Counted from the first letter of the stretch, positions 1-9,348 are shown. The stretch: DNA of 64,000 bases from Natrinema sp. SYSU A 869 (GCF_019879105.1 NZ_CP082249.1:2852001-2916000); one strand, 5' to 3'. A program made the numbers and translations. The notes: generated by a model from the sequence alone, not told the origin.

Positions 1-495
1 GAGGACGGCGAACAGGAGCAGGATCAGCCGCAGGTTCGGATCCGACGTCTCGAGGAGTACCGTGACGGGGGCGATCGCACCCAGACAGAATATCGCGATC
101 GCCGCGAGATATTTTGCGAGGCGGGCGACGGCCGTCACGGCGCTGATCTCGAGATCATTGTGTTCGCGGGCGTAGGGAAAGACGCCGAGGTACGTGACGA
201 GGACGGTGACGATCGTGCCAGCTGCCGTCGGCACCCAGGCGAGCGGCGCGGCGAGTCCGCCGGACAGCGCCGGATGAACGGACGAGAGCGCCGTCTCAGT
301 GCCGGCGACCAGCCCGGAGAACACGAGGGTGAGGAAGGTAGCGAGCCCCACGACGGCGAGGAGCCGGTGCGTCCCGCGCGACTGCCGGTCGTCCTCGCCG
401 TCGCCTCGGCGTCGAACCGCGTACCGTCCGTACAGCCGGCCTGTGGCGTAACCGACAACGAGCAGTCCAAACCAGCGGGCGAGTACCGAAATCAT
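1..495 (-). CDS. Multi-pass membrane protein, N-terminal part (cut by window edge)
   Basis: The reading frame starts at the ATG at 495 and stays open for 165 codons to the left edge, so the C-terminal part lies outside the window. The visible part is hydrophobic, with about four membrane segments (near residues 3-20, 44-64, 84-106 and 126-145) and a basic, Arg-rich cytoplasmic stretch after the first one. A TATA-like element about 26 bases upstream of the ATG fits a leaderless start. No catalytic motif is visible in this part. The layout recalls the membrane half of haloarchaeal M48-type peptidases, but that is a guess that the missing HEXXH region would have to confirm. Confidence 0.6.
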   Translation of the reverse strand, partial: MISVLARWFGLLVVGYATGRLYGRYAVRRRGDGEDDRQSRGTHRLLAVVGLATFLTLVFSGLVAGTETALSSVHPALSGGLAAPLAWVPTAAGTIVTVLVTYLGVFPYAREHNDLEISAVTAVARLAKYLAAIAIFCLGAIAPVTVLLETSDPNLRLILLLFAVL

Positions 496-513
496 GTCTT
501 CTGGTTCTAGTTG

Positions 514-531
514 GAAAGTATACTATATGGC
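514..531 (-). promoter_or_regulatory. TATA-type promoter for the left-edge membrane protein
   Basis: On the minus strand an A/T-only core reading ATAGTATA lies about 26 bases upstream of the ATG at 495, the normal spacing for leaderless haloarchaeal transcripts. Confidence 0.45.
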
Positions 532-669
532 GTCTTCGACGTGATGGATCGTGTCGGACATCGGGAGAGCGGGTTCCGAGTCGATCGACTCTCGAACGGC
601 TGGTGATTCCGGGCCGATCGGCGAGGCAACGAGGAAAGGCACATGTCCCAGGGGTGAGTCAGGTCAGGT

Positions 670-1731
670 ATGTTCGAGAAGTCGACGTGGATCCGACTCC
701 CGCGAAACGTCGTCGTCGGCCACGACGTTCGTAGCGAGGTCGTCGACGTAGTCGACGATCTCCACTTACAGGGACGGCCGCTGTTCGTCACGAGTCCGAC
801 GCCCCGTGAGGTCGCCGCGAACCCAATCGCGGCCGACTTCGAGGCCGCTGGGATCGACCCCGCGATCGTCACGATCGAAAAAGCGACCTTCGATGCCGTC
901 GAACGGGTGATCGAGGTCGCCGAGGCCGAGGAGGTCTCCTATCTCGTCGGGATCGGCGGTGGGAAGGCCATCGACATCGCGAAACTGGCCAGTCACCACC
1001 TCGATATGGGCTTTCTCTCCGTCCCGACCGCAGCGAGCCACGACGGGATCGTCAGCAATCGCGGCTCCGTCCCGGACGGCGATTCCCGCCACAGCGTCGC
1101 CGCCGAACCGCCGCTGGCGGTCGTCGCCGACACCGGCATCCTCGCCGACGCGCCGTGGGAACTGACGACCGCCGGCTGCGCCGACATCATCTCCAACTAC
1201 ACCGCGGTGATGGACTGGCGGCTCGCTAACCGGCTCAAGGACGTCGAGTACTCCGAGTACGCCGCCGCGCTCTCGGAGATGACCGCCGAGATCCTCGTGG
1301 ACAACGCCGACCTCATCCGGCCGGGCCTCGAGGAGTCGGCCTGGGTCGTCACCAAGGCGCTCATGTCCTCCGGTGTCGCGATGAGCATCGCCGGCTCCTC
1401 GCGGCCAGCCAGCGGGGCCGAACACCTCTTCTCGCATCAGCTCGATCGATTGGCCCCCGAGGCAGCCCTCCACGGCCACCAGGTCGGCGTCGGCTCGATC
1501 ATGACCGCTTACCTCCACCAGGGAGAAGACGGTATCTGGCGCGACATTCGCGACGCGCTCTCGAGCATCGACGCGCCGACGACTGCCGCGGAACTGGGAA
1601 TCGACGACGAGACCGTCATCGAGTCGCTGACTACCTGCCACGAGATCCGCGATCGCTACACGATTCTGGGCAACGGGATGAACGAGCGAGCCGCTCGAGA
1701 CGTGGCAACGAAAACGGGCGTCATCGACTGA
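670..1731 (+). CDS. egsA: sn-glycerol-1-phosphate dehydrogenase
   Basis: This enzyme reduces dihydroxyacetone phosphate to sn-glycerol-1-phosphate with NAD(P)H, the step that sets the stereochemistry of archaeal membrane lipids; it is cytosolic. The 353-residue protein has the usual family length. It carries the dinucleotide motif GIGGGKAID near residue 94, the family signature PTAASHDGIVS near residue 116, and candidate zinc ligands in that Asp and in the His residues of the later GAEHLFSH and LHGH segments. It sits alone, divergent from the left-edge membrane gene and convergent with the ABC transporter pair. Family assignment is firm; cofactor preference cannot be read here. Confidence 0.95.
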   Translation: MFEKSTWIRLPRNVVVGHDVRSEVVDVVDDLHLQGRPLFVTSPTPREVAANPIAADFEAAGIDPAIVTIEKATFDAVERVIEVAEAEEVSYLVGIGGGKAIDIAKLASHHLDMGFLSVPTAASHDGIVSNRGSVPDGDSRHSVAAEPPLAVVADTGILADAPWELTTAGCADIISNYTAVMDWRLANRLKDVEYSEYAAALSEMTAEILVDNADLIRPGLEESAWVVTKALMSSGVAMSIAGSSRPASGAEHLFSHQLDRLAPEAALHGHQVGVGSIMTAYLHQGEDGIWRDIRDALSSIDAPTTAAELGIDDETVIESLTTCHEIRDRYTILGNGMNERAARDVATKTGVID

Positions 1732-1761
1732 GACGATCACTGAGTCGAGCGGCAATCAATC

Positions 1762-2577
1762 TTACCCCAGATCGGCGCGCTCGAACCGCCAGATTCCCAG
1801 TGCGATCGGCACCACGAGCCAGGCGATCATGATGGCGACCATAATTTCGGACTGGAGATACCACGGGAAGCCGTTGGGAACAGTCTGATTCGGGAATACG
1901 AGCGTTGTTGAGCGGAGGTACGCCGCCGTCGGACTGATCAGCGACTGGACGAACATGATCTGATTGCCAGCGATATCGAGTCCCATGAGGTCGTTGAACA
2001 CGTACTCGATGGCGAGGCGGAGTGGTCCGAAGAGGTTCAACACGTTCGTGACGAAGAAGAAGCCGATCGCGCCACCCATCGCACGCGATCGAGACGATGT
2101 CGCCGCGGAGATGCCGATCGCGACTGCGACGTAGGTGAGCGCGTAGAGTACCGTCAGTGCTGCGGCCCTGACGAAGAGTTCGGCCTCGATCGAGGGGTAC
2201 CACGCCAGCGCGAGACCGGCGCTCAGCAGGAATGCGGCGAGGATCGACGCGGTGACGATCACCGTCCGCGTGAGGAACTTGCCGAGAACAACGTCTCGAC
2301 GGCTGTTCGGGATCGAGAGTAGATACTTGATCCCGCCGGACTCGCGTTCGCCCGCGATCGCGAGGTACGCCGCGACGAGGGCGATCAGCGGAATGAACAT
2401 CGCGCCGATACCGGTCAGCCCGTTCAAGGCGTTTTGCACGTTCGGTTCCGAAACGTTGGTCTGCCCGAAGTACAGGAACAACGCCATGATGACGGCATAG
2501 AACCCGCCGACGAACCAGATCACTTTGGATCGGCGGACGTCAAGGAAGTCCTTCTTCGCGACATCTAACGTACTCAT
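1762..2577 (-). CDS. ABC transporter permease (ABC-2 type)
   Basis: A 271-residue integral membrane protein with about six hydrophobic segments. A hydrophilic start (MSTLDVAKKDFLDVRRSK) is followed by the first membrane helix. This is the layout of ABC-2 type exporter permeases of the NosY/GldF kind, in which the extracytoplasmic loop after helix 1 is long. Its ATG overlaps the stop of the upstream ATPase by four bases, so the two are translated as a pair. The substrate cannot be inferred from sequence. Confidence 0.85.
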   Translation of the reverse strand: MSTLDVAKKDFLDVRRSKVIWFVGGFYAVIMALFLYFGQTNVSEPNVQNALNGLTGIGAMFIPLIALVAAYLAIAGERESGGIKYLLSIPNSRRDVVLGKFLTRTVIVTASILAAFLLSAGLALAWYPSIEAELFVRAAALTVLYALTYVAVAIGISAATSSRSRAMGGAIGFFFVTNVLNLFGPLRLAIEYVFNDLMGLDIAGNQIMFVQSLISPTAAYLRSTTLVFPNQTVPNGFPWYLQSEIMVAIMIAWLVVPIALGIWRFERADLG

Positions 2578-3515
2578 GCCGGTACCTCCGGGGCCTGCGC
2601 CTCCTCGTCCGCCCGCTCGCTGTTCGTGTACGTGTTGAATAGCTGCTCGAGGGAGACGTCTTCGGAGATAATGTCACGAACGGCCGTCACGTCGGCGATG
2701 TGTCGGACGACGTCGACCTTAACCGATGAATCGGCACAGGTCGCCGTGATCGTCGTGCCGTCGATGCTGACCGAGCGCACACCCGCGAGCTGGCCCAATT
2801 CGAGGTGCTCGGGGACGGTTTCGACCTCGAGCGTGATGGGCGCGCCGAGGTCGAGTTCGCCCTGCAGTTCGTCGGGCGTCCCGGTCGCGGCCAGGTGACC
2901 CTCGTTCATGATGCCGATGCGGTCACAGACCGCTTCGACCTCGCCGAGGATGTGACTCGAGAAGAAGACGGAGGTACCGCGATCCGCCTCGTCGGCGATG
3001 ATCTCGCGCATCTCCTGCATCCCTGTCGGATCCAGTCCCGAGGAGGGCTCGTCGAGAATCAGGAGGTCGGGATCGCCGACCAGCGCCATCCCGAAGCCGA
3101 GTCGCTGGGCCATCCCCTTCGAGTAGCCACCGGCGGGGCGGTCGCCGTCGCCGGCGAGGCCGACCCGTTCGAGGACTGCGTCGGGGTCGTCGTCGGTACC
3201 TTTCGTGTCGATGACCCACTGGAGGTGTTCGCGCGCGGTGAGTCGATCGTAGACGCTCGCGCCCTCCGGGAGGACGCCGATCCGTTCACGGATCGCTCCG
3301 GTTTCGTGTTGGGCGTCATAGCCTAACACCGTCGCGGACCCGTCGGAGGGGCGGACGAAGTCCAACAGCAAGTTGATTGTGGTCGACTTACCGGCACCGT
3401 TAGGCCCCAGAAAGCCGAATATCTCTCCTTCTTCGATGACCAGATCGAGGTCGTCGACGGCGAGGACCGAGTCGCCGTACCGCTTGGTGAGCGAGGACGT
3501 TTCAATGGCGACCAT
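2574..3515 (-). CDS. ABC transporter ATP-binding protein
   Basis: The nucleotide-binding subunit that powers the permease encoded immediately downstream. The 313-residue protein has the Walker A motif GPNGAGKS near residue 38, the Q-loop, the signature GYSKGMAQR near residue 129, Walker B LLILDEPSSGLDP near residue 150, and a switch His in SSHILGEVE. A C-terminal extension of about 90 residues after the ABC fold is common in this exporter class. It is the first gene of a two-gene operon with a four-base overlap. The drug, peptide or sodium specificity of the pair is unknown. Confidence 0.9.
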   Translation of the reverse strand: MVAIETSSLTKRYGDSVLAVDDLDLVIEEGEIFGFLGPNGAGKSTTINLLLDFVRPSDGSATVLGYDAQHETGAIRERIGVLPEGASVYDRLTAREHLQWVIDTKGTDDDPDAVLERVGLAGDGDRPAGGYSKGMAQRLGFGMALVGDPDLLILDEPSSGLDPTGMQEMREIIADEADRGTSVFFSSHILGEVEAVCDRIGIMNEGHLAATGTPDELQGELDLGAPITLEVETVPEHLELGQLAGVRSVSIDGTTITATCADSSVKVDVVRHIADVTAVRDIISEDVSLEQLFNTYTNSERADEEAQAPEVPA

Positions 3516-3535
3516 GACGGATGTTCCGTCGCCCC

Positions 3536-3562
3536 ATCATGTATACTTTTTGTAGTTAACGG
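3536..3562 (-). promoter_or_regulatory. AT-rich promoter region of the ABC transporter operon
   Basis: On the minus strand the run TACAAAAAGTATAC lies roughly 25-45 bases before the ATG at 3515. It is the only AT-rich stretch nearby and could serve as the TATA element. Confidence 0.4.
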
Positions 3563-3592
3563 CGCGTATCGATCTGGTGGGGAGGAGATGGT

Positions 3593-5440
3593 TCAGACGT
3601 GTTCGTCCAGGAAATCTGCGATTTCGGCATAGGCCTCGATGCGGTTCTCGAGTTTCGAGAAGCCGTGGCCCTCGTCTTCGAAGATGAGTTTTCGGACCGG
3701 GACGCCTTGTTCGGCCGCCTGCTCGGCGATCTGTTTGGCCTCACCGACCGGGACACGGGGGTCGTTCTCCCCGTGAAGGACGAACAGTGGAGCCTCGATC
3801 TGCTCGACGTTGTTGATCGGTGAAATTTCCGCGAGGAACTCGCGATCCTCGGCGAGCGAGCCGTACTCGGCTTCTCGGAGTTCGCGCCGCCAATCACCCG
3901 TATTCTCGAGGAACGTGACGAAGTTGGCGATGCCGACGACGTCGACCCCTGCGGCCCAGAGGTCGGGGTACTCGGTCAGTGCGGCCAACACCATGAAGCC
4001 GCCGTAGGAGCCGCCCTTGGCGGTGATTCGGTCGGGGTCGATCGCGGGGTGGTCCTGGAGCCACTCGACACACGCTTTGATGTCGGCGACGGAGTCCATT
4101 CGATTCTCGACATCGTCGAGGCTGGCGTACTCCGACCCGTAGCCCGACGACCCCCTGACGTTCGGCTCGAAGTATGCGTAGCCCCGGTCGAGGAAGTACT
4201 GCTTGACGCTCGAGAACGAGGGCCGGCGCTGACCCTCGGGACCGCCGTGAATGTCGACGATGACGGGGACGTCATCGCCCTCAGCGGCGTCGGTTCCGTT
4301 GCCCGCCTCGTATGTATCGGGAAGGGTGAGGAAACCCGGAATCTCGAGTCCATCGAAGCTCTCGATGGCGACGAGATCTGAGTCGTCGAACGACTCGTGA
4401 GGGATGCCGGCGGTCGGCGCGCTGGTCCATTGCTCGGCCGCGCCGGTCTCGAGGTCGACCACGAAGACGTTCGTGTTGACCGTGTCCCCGGCTGTCGACA
4501 GGGCGAACTGCTCCGCGTCGGGATCAAAGCTGACGCCGCCGGAGATTCCGCCCGGAAGGTCGGGTTCGGGGAATGTTTCGAAGGCAGTCGGCTTGTCGGC
4601 GTTGAACTCCCCGACAGTCAGATCGGTGTAGCCCTCGACGTTTCGAGAGCAGACGAATCGGCCCGTCTCGTCGTCGAGCGCGATGCCGTCGACGTTCCAT
4701 CCATCTCCGTCGATGACCGTCTCGAGGTCGCTGCTCTCGAGGTCGAGATACGCCAGATAGAGGGTGTCTGCCTTGCCCTCGTCGGTCACGAGATAGATAC
4801 CCTCCCCGTCAGGAGCCCAGCTTGCACTCTGGTAGCGGACGTCGCCCTCGTGGGGCGTGAGGTGCTCGAGTTCGCGCTCGTCGCTTTCGAGGTCGAGGAC
4901 GTACAGGTCCTGATCGAAATTGGAGTAGGCCTGCGAGACCAGCAGTCGGGAGTCGTCGGGACTCCAGCCGGACAACGAGAGCCAGCCGTCGCCCTCGTAG
5001 ACGAGTTGCGCCGCATCGCCAGTCTCGTCGCGACCTTGCACGTAGACGTCGAAAACGGACTCATCGCGACGGTTCGACGTGAAGGCGAATCGCTCACCGT
5101 CGTGGCTCCAGCCGCCCCAGCGGTGTTTGGCGTCCGGCATCGCGGTGAGGTTCTCGATCTGGCCCGTCTCGGCGTCGAGCCGGAATAGCTGGGCGCGCTC
5201 GTTACCGCCCTCGTCCATCCCGAAGATCAGCTCCGGTCGCTCGGGCGACCACGAGGCGAAGGTCACCCGCTCGTCGTAGAAGGTCCGCTGCTCGGGCCAC
5301 CCGTGGGGTTCCTCGAGGGTCCAGATCTGTGGCGTGCCGGTCGTGTCCATCAAGAAGGAGAGCCGTTCGCCGTCGGGACCGAACGAGGCACCGTAGGCGC
5401 TACGGATATTGAGGTAGCGCTCGATGTCGTAGCTGCTCAT
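3593..5440 (-). CDS. S9 family (prolyl oligopeptidase-type) serine peptidase
   Basis: A 615-residue cytosolic peptidase or acylaminoacyl peptidase of the alpha/beta-hydrolase S9 family. The N-terminal two thirds form a WD40/TolB-like beta-propeller with repeated S-PDG/W-SPD blades. The C-terminal catalytic domain carries the nucleophile motif GGSYGGFM, the acid in HGENDPRVP and the His in DEGHGFSK. I start it at the internal ATG giving MSSYDIERYLNIRS, because the 34 codons before it are low-complexity and unlike the family. It ends 77 bases before the start of the ABC operon on the same strand. No signal peptide is seen. Confidence 0.92.
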   Translation of the reverse strand: MSSYDIERYLNIRSAYGASFGPDGERLSFLMDTTGTPQIWTLEEPHGWPEQRTFYDERVTFASWSPERPELIFGMDEGGNERAQLFRLDAETGQIENLTAMPDAKHRWGGWSHDGERFAFTSNRRDESVFDVYVQGRDETGDAAQLVYEGDGWLSLSGWSPDDSRLLVSQAYSNFDQDLYVLDLESDERELEHLTPHEGDVRYQSASWAPDGEGIYLVTDEGKADTLYLAYLDLESSDLETVIDGDGWNVDGIALDDETGRFVCSRNVEGYTDLTVGEFNADKPTAFETFPEPDLPGGISGGVSFDPDAEQFALSTAGDTVNTNVFVVDLETGAAEQWTSAPTAGIPHESFDDSDLVAIESFDGLEIPGFLTLPDTYEAGNGTDAAEGDDVPVIVDIHGGPEGQRRPSFSSVKQYFLDRGYAYFEPNVRGSSGYGSEYASLDDVENRMDSVADIKACVEWLQDHPAIDPDRITAKGGSYGGFMVLAALTEYPDLWAAGVDVVGIANFVTFLENTGDWRRELREAEYGSLAEDREFLAEISPINNVEQIEAPLFVLHGENDPRVPVGEAKQIAEQAAEQGVPVRKLIFEDEGHGFSKLENRIEAYAEIADFLDEHV

Positions 5441-5639
5441 GTCAGAGCCGTACGGACTCGAGGGGGTAGTCGTTTCGGTCGGGGAGACGGAGTCGCGAGT
5501 GGCCGAGTATGGACCAGTTATCCCCCAGATGGCGATAGTCACGTGACTCGATCGATCCGGGAGTGATCCCCGGCGTCGCGTCGGGACGGTCCGGGATTGC
5601 TGTGCTTAACAAAGCCCTCAAGCGTGGCGAAGACGCTCG

Positions 5640-6284
5640 ATGGCAGGAGAGACGCACGCGTCGTCGGTCGGGACCGTCCTCATAACGACCGTGATTATCC
5701 TCGCGGCGTTTGGGCTGACCGTCGCGGCCGTCGGTCCGGAACTGTTCGTCGCCGAGTCGGCCGACGAGCCCGCGGCCGACGACGAAACGGAGCCCCTGGG
5801 GACACAGGATGGCGACGATGCCGCGACAACTGGAGGCTCCGAGAACGAGAGCGATAACAGCGACGAGGGGACCGATCTCGAGGCCGATGAGTCCGACACT
5901 GATTCGATCGGGAGCGGCGGAACCGAGAGCCGTGAGAACGTGACCGTCGGCGCTACCGAAACCGAGGGAACTGAGAGCGACGGCAGCAACGAAACCGACG
6001 GCGGAAACGGGACTGACGCGGGCGCAATCGGGGGCGAGGAGTCCGGGGACGGCGAACTCGAGGACGGAAACGCCACTGATGGGGATGCTGGCGACGCGGA
6101 TAGCGAGACCGATGCGGACGAACGTGGAGGCGATAGTGACCGGGGAAGTAGCGATGACGAGGACAGGAGCGATGACGATGCTGGCGACGAGAGCGAATCC
6201 GATACCGAAGGCGATGAGACGGACGACGAGAGCGCGGACGAAGACGACGAGGACGATACCGACGGCGGCTTCTTCTCAGGGTGA
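5640..6284 (+). CDS. Membrane-anchored, extremely acidic low-complexity protein
   Basis: A 214-residue protein with one N-terminal hydrophobic segment (about residues 12-33) and then about 180 residues composed almost entirely of Asp, Glu, Gly, Ser, Thr and Asn, ending in GGFFSG. The hydrophobic start could be a signal anchor, leaving the acidic tail outside the cell. There is no recognisable fold. A CTTAAC element about 35 bases upstream could be the TATA box. It is probably a real gene because the start and one hydrophobic segment are well placed, but low-complexity frames in GC-rich DNA can be misleading. Confidence 0.6.
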   Translation: MAGETHASSVGTVLITTVIILAAFGLTVAAVGPELFVAESADEPAADDETEPLGTQDGDDAATTGGSENESDNSDEGTDLEADESDTDSIGSGGTESRENVTVGATETEGTESDGSNETDGGNGTDAGAIGGEESGDGELEDGNATDGDAGDADSETDADERGGDSDRGSSDDEDRSDDDAGDESESDTEGDETDDESADEDDEDDTDGGFFSG

Positions 6285-6380
6285 CTCGTTCGGCCACGAT
6301 TTCGTCCCGGCGACGAAAGGGGAGTGATCGACCGACGAATCGGTGACTGTCGAGCCGCATTCATTGGAAACAGGGTGGAT

Positions 6381-6388
6381 TTTTATCC
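6381..6388 (+). promoter_or_regulatory. TATA box of the glycosyltransferase gene
   Basis: TTTTATCC about 27 bases before the ATG at 6412, which fits a leaderless transcript and supports the internal ATG over an upstream one at 6343. Confidence 0.5.
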
Positions 6389-6411
6389 TTTCGCTGGCAT
6401 GCTGTGAGCAG

Positions 6412-7473
6412 ATGCGAATCGCGTTCGTCTCGTTCGAAACGGTTCACCACCGCGATACTGAGACGAACCAGCGGTTTCGGACCGTCTGTGACTTCCTCAC
6501 GGAGCGCGGGCACGACGTTCACTGGTACTGTGCCGGGTTCTGGGTCGGTGAAGAGTCCACGTTCGAGCACGAGGACGTTACATACCATGCGGTCGCGACC
6601 GGGACGGAAGCTCGAACCTCGTTTCTCCTGCGATTGCCGTTCGTCCTCGCAGCTGCGAGCCCGGACGTGATTCACGTCGGCGCACAGCCACCGAGTCAGG
6701 TCATCGCGGCCAAGTGGGGTGCGACGATGGCGCGTGTGCCGCTCGTCCTCGAGTGGTACGGCGACGGCGGCATCGACGACACGCGGTGGACGCGGTTCGC
6801 GACGGGCCGCCCGGACCGGATCATCACGCCGTCGGAACTCGTTGGGACGTGGGTCCGGGAACTCGGGGCCGACGGCGACATCGTCGAGACGATCACGAAC
6901 CCGGTCGACTGCGACCGGATCCGGAGCGTCGAGCCAGATGAGGACGTCGACGTGATCTACGCCCGACGACTCGACAAGGGTGCCAACCTCGAGAGCCTGT
7001 TGCTGGGACTGGCCGAACTCCGCGACCGCGATTGGCGGGCGACGGTCGTCGGCGACGGGCCCGAACGGGACGCCTACGAGGGGCTCGCGAGCGACCTCCG
7101 GATCGAAGATCGGGTGACCTTCGTCGGCGACCTCGACCTCGAGGAGCGGATCGCGGCCTACCGCGGGGCTCACGTCTTCGCACAGACGGCGGACCACTGC
7201 GTCTTCCCCACGGAGATGCTGTGGGCGCTGGCCGCGGGCTGTGTCGGCATCGTGGAGTACCACGCGAACTCGAGCGCCCACGAACTCGTCGAAGGGTGGG
7301 ACCGGGGGTTCCGAACGACCAGCGAGGACGAACTCGCGGCGGCCATCCTCGACGCGGGCGACCTCGAGCACCGCACGTACGACGAGGCCTTCGCCGACTA
7401 CGACCGGTCGGCAGTGGCCGACCGCTATCTCGAGCAGTACCGAACGCTCCGGGACGAGTACGGCATGCTGTAG
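6412..7473 (+). CDS. Glycosyltransferase family 4 (GT-B fold)
   Basis: A 353-residue putative glycosyltransferase that probably moves a sugar from a nucleotide donor to a surface glycan or lipid carrier. The start MRIAFVSFETV is a typical GT-B N-terminal strand. The C-terminal donor domain has the pattern of a strand reading VIYARRLDKGANLESLLLGL, the TVVGDGPERD strand, and the helix with FPTEMLWALAAGCVGIVEY, where GT4 enzymes normally place the Glu that contacts the donor sugar. The start is chosen from the TATA position. It stands alone with no surrounding glycan cluster, so the acceptor cannot be guessed. Confidence 0.85.
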   Translation: MRIAFVSFETVHHRDTETNQRFRTVCDFLTERGHDVHWYCAGFWVGEESTFEHEDVTYHAVATGTEARTSFLLRLPFVLAAASPDVIHVGAQPPSQVIAAKWGATMARVPLVLEWYGDGGIDDTRWTRFATGRPDRIITPSELVGTWVRELGADGDIVETITNPVDCDRIRSVEPDEDVDVIYARRLDKGANLESLLLGLAELRDRDWRATVVGDGPERDAYEGLASDLRIEDRVTFVGDLDLEERIAAYRGAHVFAQTADHCVFPTEMLWALAAGCVGIVEYHANSSAHELVEGWDRGFRTTSEDELAAAILDAGDLEHRTYDEAFADYDRSAVADRYLEQYRTLRDEYGML

Positions 7474-7522
7474 GCAGTCGTCAGTGTGGTCGATCCCGTT
7501 CGGGATGATCCGCCATCGATCG

Positions 7523-7536
7523 GAGATACCTATATG
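7523..7536 (+). promoter_or_regulatory. TATA element of the HIT gene
   Basis: The sequence ATACCTATATG ends about 25 bases before the ATG at 7560, consistent with a leaderless transcript. Confidence 0.45.
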
Positions 7537-7559
7537 TTGGTTCGTGAGAACGTTCGGAT

Positions 7560-7970
7560 ATGAACGACGATTGTGAGTTCTGCCGGATCGTCGCCGATGA
7601 GCGAGCGGCACACGTCCTCTACGAGAACGATCGAACGGTAGCGTTTCTCGACGAGAACCCGGCTGTGACGGGGCACAGCCTCGTGATTCCGCGGGCTCAC
7701 GAGGATGACGTCCTGACAATCGACGAATCGACCTCGACGGCCGTCTTCGAGACGGTCCGCACCGTTTCGAGCGCGCTGGAGGGGGCACTCGATCCCAGCG
7801 GGTTCAGTGTCTTTCACACCACCGGGCCGCTGGTCGGGACCGTCGACCACGCCCACGTCCACCTCGTGCCTCGCTTTGCGGACGACGACGTGACGCTGTC
7901 GTTGCCGCGGGACCGACTCGAGGCCGACGAGGCGACACGACTGCAGAATCGCGTTCGAGCGCACCTATGA
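7560..7970 (+). CDS. HIT family nucleotide hydrolase
   Basis: A small cytosolic hydrolase or transferase acting on nucleoside phosphates (Hint/AppA-hydrolase type). The 136-residue protein begins with CEFC, contains the substrate-fold segment FLDENPAVTGHSLVIPRAH and the histidine triad HAHVHLVPR near residues 98-106. Length and motif order match the prokaryotic Hint-like branch. It is monocistronic, and convergent with trpB. The natural substrate is unknown. Confidence 0.92.
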   Translation: MNDDCEFCRIVADERAAHVLYENDRTVAFLDENPAVTGHSLVIPRAHEDDVLTIDESTSTAVFETVRTVSSALEGALDPSGFSVFHTTGPLVGTVDHAHVHLVPRFADDDVTLSLPRDRLEADEATRLQNRVRAHL

Positions 7971-8024
7971 CGAAGCAGTCAGGGCGAACGTCGAGTTGAC
8001 GTTCAGCCCGTCGGTGATCGCTGC

Positions 8025-9197
8025 TTAGAGATCAAACTTCGCGGCCGCCGTCTCCATGTCCTTGTCGCCGCGCCCCGAGAGGTTCACGAGAATCGTGTCG
8101 TGCTCGCCGGCTTCCGCGAGTTCGATCGCGCGAGCAATTCCGTGGCTAGACTCGAGTGCGGGGATGATCCCCTCGGTTTCGCTCAGTTCCCTGAAGGCCG
8201 CGAGCGCTTCGTCGTCCGTGACGCCCGTGTATTCACAGCGACCGACGGCCCGGAACATGGCGTGTTCGGGGCCGACGCCGGGATAATCCAATCCCGCCGA
8301 AACGGAGTGGACATCGACGTCGTCGTCGATGACGCGCGTCTTCATGCCATGAATGACGTCGTCCTGTCCCTTCGCGAGCGGGGCCGCGTGCCTGCTCGAG
8401 TCCGATCCTTCGCCGCCGCCCTCGGCACCATAGAAGTCGACGGGGTCGTCGCGGAACGCGTGGAAGAGGCCGATCGCGTTCGATCCGCCGCCGACGCAGG
8501 CAACTGCCGCGTCGGGAAGACCGCCGGTCCGCTCCTGAATCTGTTCGCGAGCCTCTCGACCGATGACGCTCTGGAAGTCCCGAACCATCCGCGGGAACGG
8601 GTCGGGGCCGACAACGCTCCCCACCAGGTAGTGGGTGTCCTCGACGTTCTCCGCAAAGTCCTCAAGGGCCGCGTCGACGGCGTCAGCAAGCCCCTCGTCA
8701 CCGCGGGTGACTTCGTTGACCTCCGCACCCATCAGGCGCATCCGGAAGACGTTCATCTCCTGGCGCTTGATGTCCTTTTTCCCCATGTAGATCTCCGTCT
8801 CGAGGCCGAGTAGAGCTCCGACCATCGCGGTCGCGGTACCGTGCTGACCGGCACCAGTCTCGGCGATCAGCCGGTCGCGACCGGCCTGCTTCGCGAGCAG
8901 GGCCTGTCCGAGACAGTTGTTGATCTTGTGGGCCCCACCGTGGAGCAGGTCTTCCCGCTTGAGGTAGATGTTGGCCCCGTAGCGCTCGCTCAGGTTGCGC
9001 GCGTAGTACAGCGGCGTCGGTCGACCGGCGAACTCCTCGAGCAGGTCCCGCAACTCGGACTGGAACTCCTCGGTGTTCGCGATGTCGTCGTAGGCCGTCG
9101 CGAGTTGCTCGAGCGGCTCTCGAAGCGGTTCCGGCACGTGTCGCCCCCCGTATCCCTCGAAGGCTCCGTTTTCCATGCTGATGGATTTCGCGCTCAT
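8025..9197 (-). CDS. trpB: Tryptophan synthase beta subunit
   Basis: This PLP enzyme condenses indole with serine to make tryptophan. The 390-residue protein has the Schiff-base lysine motif GGAHKINNC, the ammonia/indole-tunnel segment ETGAGQHGTATA and the phosphate-binding loop GGGSNAIG. This is the TrpB1 family, not the TrpB2 paralogue, judging by length and motifs. I start at the ATG at 9197 (MSAKSISMENG); a second ATG follows at 9176, and the upstream 38 codons lack family features. There is no trpA or trpC next to it, so it must pair with an alpha subunit encoded elsewhere or be an extra copy. Confidence 0.93.
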   Translation of the reverse strand: MSAKSISMENGAFEGYGGRHVPEPLREPLEQLATAYDDIANTEEFQSELRDLLEEFAGRPTPLYYARNLSERYGANIYLKREDLLHGGAHKINNCLGQALLAKQAGRDRLIAETGAGQHGTATAMVGALLGLETEIYMGKKDIKRQEMNVFRMRLMGAEVNEVTRGDEGLADAVDAALEDFAENVEDTHYLVGSVVGPDPFPRMVRDFQSVIGREAREQIQERTGGLPDAAVACVGGGSNAIGLFHAFRDDPVDFYGAEGGGEGSDSSRHAAPLAKGQDDVIHGMKTRVIDDDVDVHSVSAGLDYPGVGPEHAMFRAVGRCEYTGVTDDEALAAFRELSETEGIIPALESSHGIARAIELAEAGEHDTILVNLSGRGDKDMETAAAKFDL

Positions 9198-9348
9198 CAA
9201 CAAGTATGTTCCGCGGCAACGCCCGGTCTCCGCGGCCGGCGGTGGAAATATCACTGCGACTGTCGACAGGCCCGCACTTCTACCGGCCGGTCTCACTCGA
9301 TTCGACGGCACATCGTCGGTGGGACACAGTCGGATTCGGGGCCGGCCG

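Noticed and set aside
6361-7788. 475-codon minus-strand frame opposite the glycosyltransferase and HIT genes
   Set aside because: Spans two plus-strand genes and the promoter between them; the translation is Arg/Pro-rich noise.
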